Source: CAZHWR01 sp964536085 | GTDB lineage: Bacteria > Bacillota > Clostridia > Oscillospirales > Ruminococcaceae | Length of the DNA stretch: 50,571 nucleotides | Direction: 5' to 3' | Assembly: GCA_964536085.1 (NCBI GenBank) | Contig: CAZHWR010000010.1 | Location: forward strand, 1-50,571 | In this document: positions 8,098-15,427 of the stretch, piece by piece | Layout: each line of letters opens with the position of its first letter | Position numbering within the stretch: the stretch's first letter is position 1 | The notes under the pieces: model-generated | Databases searched by the model: none | Told to the model about the DNA's origin: nothing | The model's input: only the letters and a program-made list of their open reading frames with translations | Made by a program: the position numbers and the translations under genes

Positions 8098-10920
8098 TTA
8101 TGCGTACGCTTCATCATCTGCGCCGGCCGGATCCTCGTAGATTTCCGAGTCGTCCGGATTTATTGGGATGTCGGTATCATCCGGATTATTGGGATCATAA
8201 GTTTCATCGATCCACCAGAACAAATTCCGGAACAATCCGAAAAAGCGCCAGTTGATATATTTGGTCAAAAACTCAGCGTCCACAGCGTGTTCAAGCTCCG
8301 GCCAGATATATTCATTCAGATAAATATCTGTCGACATTTTAGACGTGTCGGCGGTTTTGCTAGCTTTGAGATTCATTAGCGATTTTGAATTATTCCAGGT
8401 ACTCCATGCGGTAAGATCGGTTCCGTTGGGATTTGAATTATAGATGAAGTTTGCCAGATATTTCATCATATTAACGGAAAGCTCGGTGCGCCCGGCAAGA
8501 TTGTCGGAGGTAAATATTTCACCAAATTCAGGATGATTGTTGGTGAATGTTCCACGGAAAAAGTCAATGTCAGAACCGTGGTGCGCTCCGATATATTTGG
8601 AATAGTTTTCATTGCCGGTAACCGACGGGTTTATGCCCCAAGAAAATCTGTAGCAGTAGATTCCCTCTGACTGAGCCGCGGCAAATGCGCGGGCTGTTGT
8701 TTCAACATTATATCCTGCGTAAAGCTTGTTGGTGTACAGCAGAGTTGTCAATGCCAATGAGGTTTTGTCCGGATCGTTCAAGAAGTTTTGCGTATCGGTT
8801 GTAGCGCTGAAATAGCTGTTCGCAAGCAAAAAACCGGAAAATTCCGACTCGCAGCTTCCCATTAGCAGAGGCACTTTGTTATAGTCGCCTGTTCGGACAA
8901 CGTCAAAACCGTCTGACGGAATAACATATCCGTCTTTTATGGCGTATCGTATGGCATTGGTCGCGTTAAACGAGGTTGAGAAGAACTGCGAAACCTCCAG
9001 CGAGGTAAAGCTGTAAAGCAAATCCTTTAGCTCGTCGTCCGACGCTTCGTCTATCCACGCTTCGCCTTCGGCGATGGTAGAAACCGCACCGCGGGAAACC
9101 AATGCCCTCGCCACGGCGTTTTTCGCCGAGGACTGCGCCTGCTCAACAGTGGCTTCGTTAGCGCTGCCGGACAGCATAACAGCCTTGTGGAAAAGTCCTT
9201 TAAACAGCGGAGAGATCAAGCAGGAAGCAACGTTTTTTGCGCCGGCGGAAAATCCCGCCAAGGTGACGTTGTTCTTGTCGCCGCCGAACTGCTCAATGTT
9301 ATCCTGCACCCATTCGAGCGCCTTTTTAATATCTAAAATCGCGTAGTTGCCTGAGTCGTCGAGCGGGTCGCCGCTTTTTAGCGCTTCCATGCTGAAATAT
9401 CCGAATGCGCCGAGGCGGTAGTTTATCGAAACCCATATTACGTTTCCGCGGCGCACCATGTTTTTTGTGTTAAAGCTGCTTTTATTTCCCGATACATTGC
9501 TTCCTCCATGCATATAGACTATAACCGGAAGTCCTGTTTCATCTGTGTTCGGACGGTTGACGTTTAGATACAGGCAGTCCTCGCTCCCGGAATAGACTCC
9601 GCTTGAATATTGAGAGCATTTTTTGCTGGTTGTAGTGCAGGTCAGCGTACCGCTCCAGGGGTCGTTATCCTGGGGAGCTTTCCATCGGAGGTCGTCCACA
9701 GGAGGCTTTGCGTACGGAACATCGTGCCACGCGGTGATATCCACAGCGGAGTTGTAGCCTTTGACCTTGCCATCCTTGGTTGTTACGGTCAAAGCTGCCG
9801 GGTTGTAAACATTGACCTTAACGGTCAGCTTACTTCGTGTGTCCTGCGAGGTTATCGTTATTTTTGCGCTTCCGACCGAAACGCCCGTTACAATGCCGTT
9901 GCTGCTGACGGTTGCGATTTTAGCGTTCGATGACGAATAGGTCAGCGCCTTACTGGTAGCATTTGAGGGAAGAACGGTTGCGGACAGAGTGTGGGTAACT
10001 GTTGTGTTGATGTTTATCGTGCTGTTGTTTTCAGCGATGGAAATACCGGTCGTCGGGGTGCCTACGGTCAGATTAATAAGCGTTTGCTTGCTGTTTTTAG
10101 AGGCTACCGTAATGGTTACGGTACCGTTTTTCTTTGGCGTTATAACACCTTTTGCAGAGATCGTGGCAATCTTTGTGTTGGATGAAGAGTAGGTAAGCGT
10201 TTTATTATAGGTTAGGAATTTTTGGTAACAGATATCCTTGGCGTTGACCGTTTCGGCTTTTTTCATCGTGTAATTGGTCGAGGCGTAGTAGGATTTGATT
10301 TTTATTCTGGTCGTTTTTCTTGAATCCCCCGAGGTCACCGTAATATAAGCTGTTCCGGATTTTCTCGCGGTTATAACGCCCTTGCTGCTCACATGGGCGA
10401 CGCTTTTGTTGGAGGAAGAATATTTCAGCGTTTTAAGTGAAGCGTTAGATGGGGATACGGCGACCAAAATCGTTTTTTTGTATCCCGATGAAATTTTTAC
10501 CGAGGTTTTTTCAGGAGTCAGCTTTTTAACGGGAGTGCCGACGATAATCTTGATTTTTGCTTTTTTCTTGCTGCCGTCGCGCGTTGTTGCGGTTATTGTG
10601 GCGGCGCCGTTCTTTTTTGCCTTGACGACTCCGTTTTTAACCGTTGCTATCTTTTTATTGGAGCTTTTCCATTTGAGCTTTTTATTTGATACGGTTTTAG
10701 GGCTGAAGGTCACCTTGAGGCGCTTTGAATAGCCCTTTTTCATGCAGTAGGTTGAAAGCGAAACGTTGCTTATGGTGATTTTTTTCGCTTTGGCAGTGGT
10801 TTTGGCGTATGCCTTGGGCGCGAATGCGCCGATGCAAAGGATAACGCCGAATATGACCGTCGTCATACCAAGAAGCTTGAATGTCTGTTTTGCTTTGTTT
10901 CTTTCTTTTGTAATAAACAT
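8098..10920 (-). CDS. Secreted type-B carboxylesterase with four N-terminal Big_2 (Ig-like) domains
   Basis: A signal peptide (about 1-39, ending AYA) is followed by four bacterial Ig-like type 2 repeats (about residues 46-372). Each carries the SSNxxIATVxxxGVVxxxxxGxAxIT pattern. The catalytic domain (about 375-905) is an alpha/beta-hydrolase of the carboxylesterase type B family: SEDCLYLNV, the oxyanion-hole segment YMHGG, the nucleophile elbow GFSAG with Ser558, Glu693 in CESEF and His781 in HHGSD. The last 40 or so residues are strongly acidic (DPNNPDDTD, DDSEIYEDP). A Ser-Glu-His triad is typical of the family; the substrate is unknown. Good ribosome site GGAAAGGGG. It is the last gene after pheA-trmN6-rsmI, 68 bp after rsmI, and may be co-transcribed. 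Confidence 0.9.
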   Translation of the reverse strand: MFITKERNKAKQTFKLLGMTTVIFGVILCIGAFAPKAYAKTTAKAKKITISNVSLSTYCMKKGYSKRLKVTFSPKTVSNKKLKWKSSNKKIATVKNGVVKAKKNGAATITATTRDGSKKKAKIKIIVGTPVKKLTPEKTSVKISSGYKKTILVAVSPSNASLKTLKYSSSNKSVAHVSSKGVITARKSGTAYITVTSGDSRKTTRIKIKSYYASTNYTMKKAETVNAKDICYQKFLTYNKTLTYSSSNTKIATISAKGVITPKKNGTVTITVASKNSKQTLINLTVGTPTTGISIAENNSTININTTVTHTLSATVLPSNATSKALTYSSSNAKIATVSSNGIVTGVSVGSAKITITSQDTRSKLTVKVNVYNPAALTVTTKDGKVKGYNSAVDITAWHDVPYAKPPVDDLRWKAPQDNDPWSGTLTCTTTSKKCSQYSSGVYSGSEDCLYLNVNRPNTDETGLPVIVYMHGGSNVSGNKSSFNTKNMVRRGNVIWVSINYRLGAFGYFSMEALKSGDPLDDSGNYAILDIKKALEWVQDNIEQFGGDKNNVTLAGFSAGAKNVASCLISPLFKGLFHKAVMLSGSANEATVEQAQSSAKNAVARALVSRGAVSTIAEGEAWIDEASDDELKDLLYSFTSLEVSQFFSTSFNATNAIRYAIKDGYVIPSDGFDVVRTGDYNKVPLLMGSCESEFSGFLLANSYFSATTDTQNFLNDPDKTSLALTTLLYTNKLYAGYNVETTARAFAAAQSEGIYCYRFSWGINPSVTGNENYSKYIGAHHGSDIDFFRGTFTNNHPEFGEIFTSDNLAGRTELSVNMMKYLANFIYNSNPNGTDLTAWSTWNNSKSLMNLKASKTADTSKMSTDIYLNEYIWPELEHAVDAEFLTKYINWRFFGLFRNLFWWIDETYDPNNPDDTDIPINPDDSEIYEDPAGADDEAYA

Positions 10921-10988
10921 ATTTGTCCCCTTTCCATTTGCAGATTCAAGCGGCTGTGCCTTGTTTTTTATATTGCCGCTTGCCGTGG

Positions 10989-11828
10989 CTATTGCTTATC
11001 TGCTATTAACGCCTTGTATATTTCCGATTTAGAAAACCCGGATATAGCCGCCGATCTTTTGGCGGCGTCCGCAAGACGCAATCCGTCTGAGACAAATTCC
11101 GAAGCGAGCTTTACCGCTTGCTCAAACGACAATTCGTCTGAGCCTTCGGAATCGTCAGGATATCCCTCCACAATAAGAACATATTCCCCTTTGGGCGGAT
11201 TCTGCCCGAAATGTTCCACTGCGCCGGAAAGCGTTGTCCTCAAAACGTTTTCATGGAGCTTCGTCAGTTCTTTGACTATCGCCGCCTTTCTGTTTCCAAA
11301 AACCTTCAGCATGTCCTTCAGAGTGCCCAAAAGCTTGTGGGGCGCTTCGTAAAATATAAGTGTGCTTTCAAGCGTTTTAACGCTTGAAAGATGCTCTGAA
11401 CGACTTAATTTATTTGTGCTTAAAAAACCTTCAAATGAAAATCTAGAGGTTGAAAGTCCGCTTATGCTAAGCGCCGCGATTGCCGCGCTCGGTCCGGGGA
11501 CGCTGACAACGTCTATCCCGTTTTCAGCGCACAGCCTTACCAAATCCTCGCCCGGATCGGAAATACACGGCATGCCTGCGTCTGATACTACGGCGCAGCT
11601 TTCTCCCGCTAAAATGCGGGATACAATCTGTTCTCCGCGTTCCCTCAGGTTGTGTTCGTAGTAGCTTGTCATCGGTTTTTTTATGCCGAATTTATTTAAA
11701 AGCTTAAGCGTTACGCGAGTGTCCTCTGCGGCTATAAAATCGACTGATTCAAGAGTTTTTTTCGCTCTGTCTGAAAAATCGCCGAGATTGCCTATCGGAG
11801 TCCCCACAACAAAAAGCTTACCTATCAA
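10989..11828 (-). CDS. rsmI: 16S rRNA (cytidine-1402-2'-O)-methyltransferase
   Basis: RsmI methylates the ribose of C1402 in the ribosomal P site using S-adenosylmethionine. The 279-aa protein has the tetrapyrrole-methylase fold with VGTPIGNLGD (8-17), AAEDTR, SDAGMPCISDPG and VPGPSAAIAAL. The start is TTG 11828, 8 nt after GGAAAGGG. It overlaps the end of trmN6 by 11 bp, so translation is probably coupled. These two RNA-modification genes are commonly neighbours in Bacillota. Confidence 0.95.
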   Translation of the reverse strand: MIGKLFVVGTPIGNLGDFSDRAKKTLESVDFIAAEDTRVTLKLLNKFGIKKPMTSYYEHNLRERGEQIVSRILAGESCAVVSDAGMPCISDPGEDLVRLCAENGIDVVSVPGPSAAIAALSISGLSTSRFSFEGFLSTNKLSRSEHLSSVKTLESTLIFYEAPHKLLGTLKDMLKVFGNRKAAIVKELTKLHENVLRTTLSGAVEHFGQNPPKGEYVLIVEGYPDDSEGSDELSFEQAVKLASEFVSDGLRLADAAKRSAAISGFSKSEIYKALIADKQ

Positions 11829-12543
11829 TATTATAACCCTTTCCGTATATGTTTAGCATTTCGTCTGAAAAACCGCCGTCTGAATATACTTCCAGTACAG
11901 GTTCGACCCTCAAAAACGGTTTTGCGCCTTTTTTGCCCTCTATCAAAAACAGCCACGGAGCCTCGTGAGCATTTTTTACACAAAAGCGCAGCCTTTTTGG
12001 CTCAATGCCGGCTTTTTTCATCGCGTCGATAACGTCCGCCAAACGTTCGGGACGTTGGCAAAGGCAAAGTCGTCCGCCGAAGCGCAAAAGCTTTTTGGCG
12101 GCGCTGCAAACATCGTAGATATTGCACGAAACCTCGTGGCGCGCGATCTGCTGGGAAGTCAGTTCGCTTAGGATACCGGAGTTTGCCGCTTTATACGGCG
12201 GGTTACAGGTCACGACGTCAAAGCTTTGGAGCGGCAAGAAATTTTCGATTTGTTTTAAATCGGTGCATATCGGAAAAATATTTTCGATTTGGCTTTTTTT
12301 GACCGAATTTTTAAACTGTTCTATCGCAAGCGGCTGGATATCAACGCCGTAGATTTCTTTCGGGGAAAAATCGCGTTTTAATATCAGCGGGATTATTCCG
12401 CAGCCGGTGCCGAGATCGCATACCGAGTCTTTTTTGAGCGGGGATGAAAAATCGGCGAGCAAAAAAGCGTCGGTGCCGAAACGGTGTTCGCGCGTAATCT
12501 GGATTTTGATTCGGTCGCTTAACGATTCATATGTATATTCCAT
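11818..12543 (-). CDS. trmN6: tRNA1(Val) (adenine-37-N6)-methyltransferase family protein
   Basis: This is a Rossmann-fold SAM-dependent methyltransferase of the TrmN6/YfiC family. The SAM motif DLGTGCGI lies at residues 43-50 and the N6-adenine catalytic motif NPPY at 114-117. The N-terminal RFGTDAFLLADF segment is typical of the family. It is 241 aa, starts with ATG and lies 16 bp downstream of pheA. It overlaps rsmI. The exact tRNA substrate is inferred from family membership. Confidence 0.9.
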   Translation of the reverse strand: MEYTYESLSDRIKIQITREHRFGTDAFLLADFSSPLKKDSVCDLGTGCGIIPLILKRDFSPKEIYGVDIQPLAIEQFKNSVKKSQIENIFPICTDLKQIENFLPLQSFDVVTCNPPYKAANSGILSELTSQQIARHEVSCNIYDVCSAAKKLLRFGGRLCLCQRPERLADVIDAMKKAGIEPKRLRFCVKNAHEAPWLFLIEGKKGAKPFLRVEPVLEVYSDGGFSDEMLNIYGKGYNIDR

Positions 12544-12559
12544 TTTTTATTTTTTCCGT

Positions 12560-13693
12560 TTAATCAATCTTTATGTAGTTGCCCAAAAACTTAAAAGCGT
12601 CGTATTCCTTTGAAAGGTCGTCCACCAAGTCGAGAGCTTTTTTATCATGCAGATTTGCGTTAAAATCAATGTAAAAAATAACGTCAAAATTTTTGTTGCC
12701 GAACGGTTTTGACTCGATTTTGCTCATGTCAAAATTTCCGACGGCAAATTTGGTCAGCAATCTGTAAAGCGAGCCGGAAACATTTGGTATGGTAAGTGAA
12801 ACCGAGATAGTGTTCGCCTGCTTGCTCGGATACAGGTTCTTTGAGATGCAGATAAACCGCGTGTAGTTTTCATCAATATTCTGAATATTGCTTTTTAGTA
12901 TATCAAGACCGTATTTATCCGCCGCTTCGCGCGAGCATATTGCCGCCGAGCTTTCATCCGACTGTGAAACAAACTGTGCCGCCATCGCGGTGTTTTTGAA
13001 TTCCTCGGTGTCGATGCCGACATCGTCAATATAATCGCTGCACTGTGCTAACGCCTGCTCGTGAGAGTAGATTTTGGTAATGTCGGGAATTTTCGTGCCG
13101 GGGCGTGCGCAAAGACAGTGTTCGACCTTGATTTTGGTTTCAAAATTTATGTAAAAATCGTATTTTTTTATAAGCTCGTAAACATCGCGCACACTTCCGG
13201 CGGAGGAATTTTCTATCGGAAGGATACCAAAATCGACCGAAGCGTCTTCAACTTTTTTTACCACTCTTTCAAAGCCGCCGCAAAAAAGTATATCTGCGTT
13301 TTTGAACACCTTTTGGGCGGCGATGTGCGAGTAAGCTCCCGATACTCCGGGGCATGCGACTGAAGGACATTCGGGAAACGGTTCAGGCTTATGAAGCTTT
13401 TTGACAATGCTTTTGGTGAATTCAGACGGAGAGTCAATACCGCTTTGCTGAATGCACTTGCTGATGTCCATAAGGTTTGTGAACAAAACTTTGGAGCCGT
13501 TCACAAACGACGGGGCAATATCGCGCGACGCATTTTGCAATACCTCGTCTTCTCTTGAATTTTGCAAAATCGGAAGTTTGTTTGCGCGCTTGTAATCAGC
13601 TACCTTTTGACAGGCAATCATACGCCGTTCAAAAAGAGCTTTTATTTGACTGTCTATATCGTCTATCTGGCTTCTTAATTCATTCAGTTCCAA
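12560..13693 (-). CDS. pheA: Bifunctional chorismate mutase / prephenate dehydratase
   Basis: The enzyme turns chorismate into prephenate and then phenylpyruvate, committing carbon to phenylalanine. An AroQ-type chorismate mutase helix domain (1 to about 85: LRSQIDDIDSQIKALFERR) is followed by the prephenate dehydratase domain (about 105-285, with GVSGAYSHIAA, LPIENSSAGSV and the TRF motif in NYTRFICIS). The C-terminal ACT domain has ESKPFG, the region that senses phenylalanine, so feedback inhibition is expected. The start is TTG 13693. The ribosome site is weak (AAAGG upstream). It has its own promoter with 11-bp-phased direct repeats just downstream and heads the pheA-trmN6-rsmI operon. 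Confidence 0.95.
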   Translation of the reverse strand: MELNELRSQIDDIDSQIKALFERRMIACQKVADYKRANKLPILQNSREDEVLQNASRDIAPSFVNGSKVLFTNLMDISKCIQQSGIDSPSEFTKSIVKKLHKPEPFPECPSVACPGVSGAYSHIAAQKVFKNADILFCGGFERVVKKVEDASVDFGILPIENSSAGSVRDVYELIKKYDFYINFETKIKVEHCLCARPGTKIPDITKIYSHEQALAQCSDYIDDVGIDTEEFKNTAMAAQFVSQSDESSAAICSREAADKYGLDILKSNIQNIDENYTRFICISKNLYPSKQANTISVSLTIPNVSGSLYRLLTKFAVGNFDMSKIESKPFGNKNFDVIFYIDFNANLHDKKALDLVDDLSKEYDAFKFLGNYIKID

Positions 13694-13727
13694 TATTTCG
13701 ACCGTACCTTTCGAATATTACAATAGA

Positions 13728-13767
13728 TGTAACCCGTTTGTAACCAAAATGTAACCTTAATGTATTT
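13728..13767. repeat. Three to four 11-bp-phased direct repeats in the pheA promoter-proximal leader
   Basis: TGTAACC occurs at 13728, 13739 and 13750, exactly 11 bp apart. TGTATTT at 13761 is a degenerate fourth copy in the same phase. On the pheA strand the unit reads GGTTACA. They cover about +1 to +40 of the pheA transcript. One-turn spacing is how tandem response-regulator (PhoB/OmpR-type) boxes are arranged. Confidence 0.6.
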
Positions 13768-13774
13768 TCGTTTC

Positions 13775-13803
13775 ATTATACTTCTTTTTATATTAAAAAT
13801 CAA
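13775..13803 (-). promoter_or_regulatory. Predicted sigma-A promoter of pheA
   Basis: On the minus strand TTGATT (13798-13803), 17 bp, then TATAAT (13775-13780). Transcription should start near 13768, leaving a leader of about 75 nt before TTG 13693. Confidence 0.75.
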
Positions 13804-13805
13804 CA

Positions 13806-13865
13806 CCCGCCGCAAAATTAGTTGCGGCGGGCAAACAGTGCGCCCGCCGCTATCTGAAGCGGGCG
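13806..13865. other. Mutually exclusive GC-rich hairpins upstream of the pheA promoter
   Basis: CCCGCCGCAA (13806-13815) pairs perfectly with TTGCGGCGGG (13822-13831). The octamer CCCGCCGC recurs at 13843 and could compete for the same GCGGCGGG. CGCCCGC (13841-13847) can also pair with GCGGGCG (13859-13865), followed by TTTTA. Either simple terminators or a switchable structure; no gene reads into it on the minus strand. Confidence 0.45.
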
Positions 13866-14029
13866 TTTTACAACTCGAGGCTGTTCTGAGGACGGTCAAG
13901 CCGTCACCTCCAATCTGCGCCCGCGTGTTGTTTTACAGCTCATATTATCTTATGCCGAAGTTATAATGTTGGGAATAACAAACCGGGCGATGGGACAGCG
14001 GCTTTTACGTTCGAATACAGCCTCGGCGC

Positions 14030-14058
14030 TTGACAAGACCTGTGTTTTAATGTATTAT
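14030..14058 (+). promoter_or_regulatory. Predicted sigma-A promoter of tRNA-Leu
   Basis: TTGACA (14030-14035), 17 bp, then TATTAT (14053-14058). Confidence 0.7.
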
Positions 14059-14104
14059 AATATCTGCGTTGCCGTCTGCGGCGCACTTGAAATAAAATGT
14101 TTAT

Positions 14105-14191
14105 GCCGCTGTGGTGGAATAGGCAGACACAAGGGACTTAAAATCCCTCGGTAGAAATACCGTACCGGTTCAAGTCCGGTCAGCGGCACCA
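14105..14191 (+). tRNA. tRNA-Leu (anticodon UAA)
   Basis: The acceptor arms GCCGCTG and CAGCGGC pair. The anticodon loop reads ACTTAAAAT with anticodon TAA, a long variable arm typical of leucine tRNA follows, and the T arm is CCGGTTCAAGTCCGG. CCA is encoded at 14189-14191. Its 3' end begins a set of tandem repeats. Confidence 0.96.
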
Positions 14192-14482
14192 TAAAAAGCG
14201 CGGTGAGCCGAAGCGATTGAGGCTTGCCGCGCTTTTTATACCGGAGGCGCGGAGGCGCGAGCAGACTTGAACCGTGTTCAACGTCCGGTCAGCGGCACCA
14301 TAAAAAGCGCGGTGAGCCGAAGCGATTGAGGCTTGCCGCGCTTTTTATACCGGAGGCGCGGAGGCGCGAGCAGACTTGAACCGTGTTCAACGTCCGGTCA
14401 GCGGCACCATAAAAAGAACGGTGAGCCGAAGCGATTGAGGCTTGCCGCGCTTTTTATATCGAAGGCACGAGCATACTTGAAC
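14174..14482 (+). repeat. Tandem 109-bp repeats carrying the tRNA-Leu 3' end plus its terminator
   Basis: Copy 1 (14174-14282) starts inside the T arm of tRNA-Leu, and copy 2 (14283-14391) is identical to it. Copy 3 (14392 to about 14482) has two changes in the terminator stem and a shortened, diverged tail. Each unit holds the T-arm 3' strand, the 3' acceptor strand with CCA, a terminator hairpin and a spacer ending in GTGTTCAAC. The spacer itself holds a small internal duplication (GGAGGCGC twice). Confidence 0.93.
14193..14237 (+). terminator. Terminator of tRNA-Leu (repeated at 14302-14346 and 14411-14455)
   Basis: AAAAAGCGCGGTGAGCC pairs with GGCTTGCCGCGCTTTTT over 12 GC-rich positions (two G-U) plus five A-T pairs. 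The third copy carries two stem mismatches. Confidence 0.9.
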
Positions 14483-14507
14483 ATTATCGTTGTAGCATGA
14501 TTAAATC

Positions 14508-14546
14508 AAATCGGTTCCAAGAGCAAACGCTCTTGGAACCGATTTT
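14508..14546 (-). terminator. Perfect 17-bp hairpin, terminator of the metallopeptidase remnant
   Basis: The arms 14508-14524 and 14529-14545 are perfectly complementary around AAAC. On the minus strand T-rich sequence follows, so it most likely ends transcription coming from 14593. Confidence 0.8.
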
Positions 14547-14592
14547 GCTATGCCTTGATATACAAATGATTTCTGTAATCTTATATTTGCTT

Positions 14593-14796
14593 TTACGGTA
14601 AGCAGGTTCTGCATCGGGAATATCCCAACTCTTCCGCGCGTTCTCTGGTCAGCTCGTTAACATCTTTGCCGGATATATGATAGCAATCTTCACGGTGATA
14701 TTTTTCGCCGGATTGCGTAACGTACACAATGTAATCCGGATTCCCGGAGGAATCAGTTGCTGAGGAGGTTTGGGCGCTGTTTTTATAGGCGTGCAA
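14593..14796 (-). pseudogene. C-terminal segment of the broken metallopeptidase gene, with Cys/His motif
   Basis: The frame encodes a hydrophobic helix (TLAVLLLSIAAASVSLTL, before 14796) followed by an exported tail with YVTQSGEKYHREDCYHI and GYSRCRTCLP, a YHxxxC...CxxC pattern probably binding zinc or forming disulfides. The only start codon in frame is TTG 14796, inside the helix and without a ribosome site, and a TAA stops the frame just upstream of the helix. If one base is restored in GCGCG near 14848, the frame runs straight on from the metallopeptidase ORF (…VKIA-ATLAVLLL…). I read it as the displaced C-terminus of one membrane-anchored protein. Confidence 0.6.
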
Positions 14797-14819
14797 TGTA
14801 AGCGAAACGCTGGCCGCGG

Positions 14820-15134
14820 CTATTGATAAAAGTAAAACGGCAAGCGTCGCGCTATTTTAACAGTCCTTGACTTTTTAAGCTCTTTTATCCTATAAGGCAG
14901 CGCGAGCATGAAGTAATTGGCTTCATTTTCCTTCTGAACGCTTGTGTTGCTTATAAAACCGGTTCTGAAGGAATGCTCAAGGAAAATGTGCGCTTCCTCA
15001 TGGAGCAGAAGAAGCCATTCATCCTCTTCGCTCAGATCGTCATAAACGAAGACAAATCGGTTTTCACGGTCTGCGTAAATAAAGCACTGGGTATGAAGAG
15101 ACTGATACTTAATGTCTAACACATCGAGCATCAT
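14820..15134 (-). CDS. ImmA/IrrE-type metallo-endopeptidase domain, probably a fragment of a broken gene
   Basis: The zinc site HEEAH (LLLLHEEAHIFLEH) and a downstream NEANYFMLALP helix identify the ImmA/IrrE peptidase family, whose members cleave repressors of mobile elements or stress genes. The 104-aa frame lacks a ribosome site before ATG 15134. In the same frame, upstream of a TAA at 15138-15140, the sequence GFQIIYCNHFENSE looks like the natural N-terminal continuation, and the open frame reaches back to 15356 without further family resemblance. Downstream, a one-base loss separates the C-terminal helix. With at least two lesions the gene is probably inactive, although the peptidase core could be made alone. 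Confidence 0.55.
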   Translation of the reverse strand: MMLDVLDIKYQSLHTQCFIYADRENRFVFVYDDLSEEDEWLLLLHEEAHIFLEHSFRTGFISNTSVQKENEANYFMLALPYRIKELKKSRTVKIARRLPFYFYQ

Positions 15135-15389
15135 TTCAACTTATTCGGAATTTTCAAAATGATTGCAGTATATTATCTGAAATCCCTGACGGTTATGAGC
15201 GCGCACAGAGAGATGGTCAGATTTTACGTCTGCCGTGCAGGATAGTGAGCGTCGTGTATTATCTGGAGGACTACAGATCTCCGCAGATACGATTGTTTGA
15301 GGCCCGTGAAATGGTGATAACAAAATCTGAAATCCAACCGCCGCTGAAGATGTCAATCAGCGATACATAGATTTATTAACTCAATTCTC

Positions 15390-15419
15390 AAAAAAGGAGG
15401 GCTTAAGCCCTCCTTTTTT
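15390..15419. terminator. Bidirectional terminator downstream of the kinase gene
   Basis: AAAAAAGGAGGGC and GCCCTCCTTTTTT pair perfectly around TTAA, usable from either side. It ends the minus-strand kinase gene at 15428. Confidence 0.9.
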
Positions 15420-15427
15420 TATGCTCT

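Noticed and set aside
13684..13776. A 30-residue aromatic-rich leader peptide (MKRKY...YWN) before pheA
   Set aside because: Its ATG overlaps the -10 box of the predicted pheA promoter, so the transcript should not contain it, and it has only a weak ribosome site.
12560..14104. T-box or other known riboswitch before pheA
   Set aside because: No T-box core sequence or specifier loop was found in the short leader or the gap.
14174..14482. CRISPR array
   Set aside because: The repeats are 109 bp, directly abutting, with no variable spacers, and start inside a tRNA. No cas genes are near.
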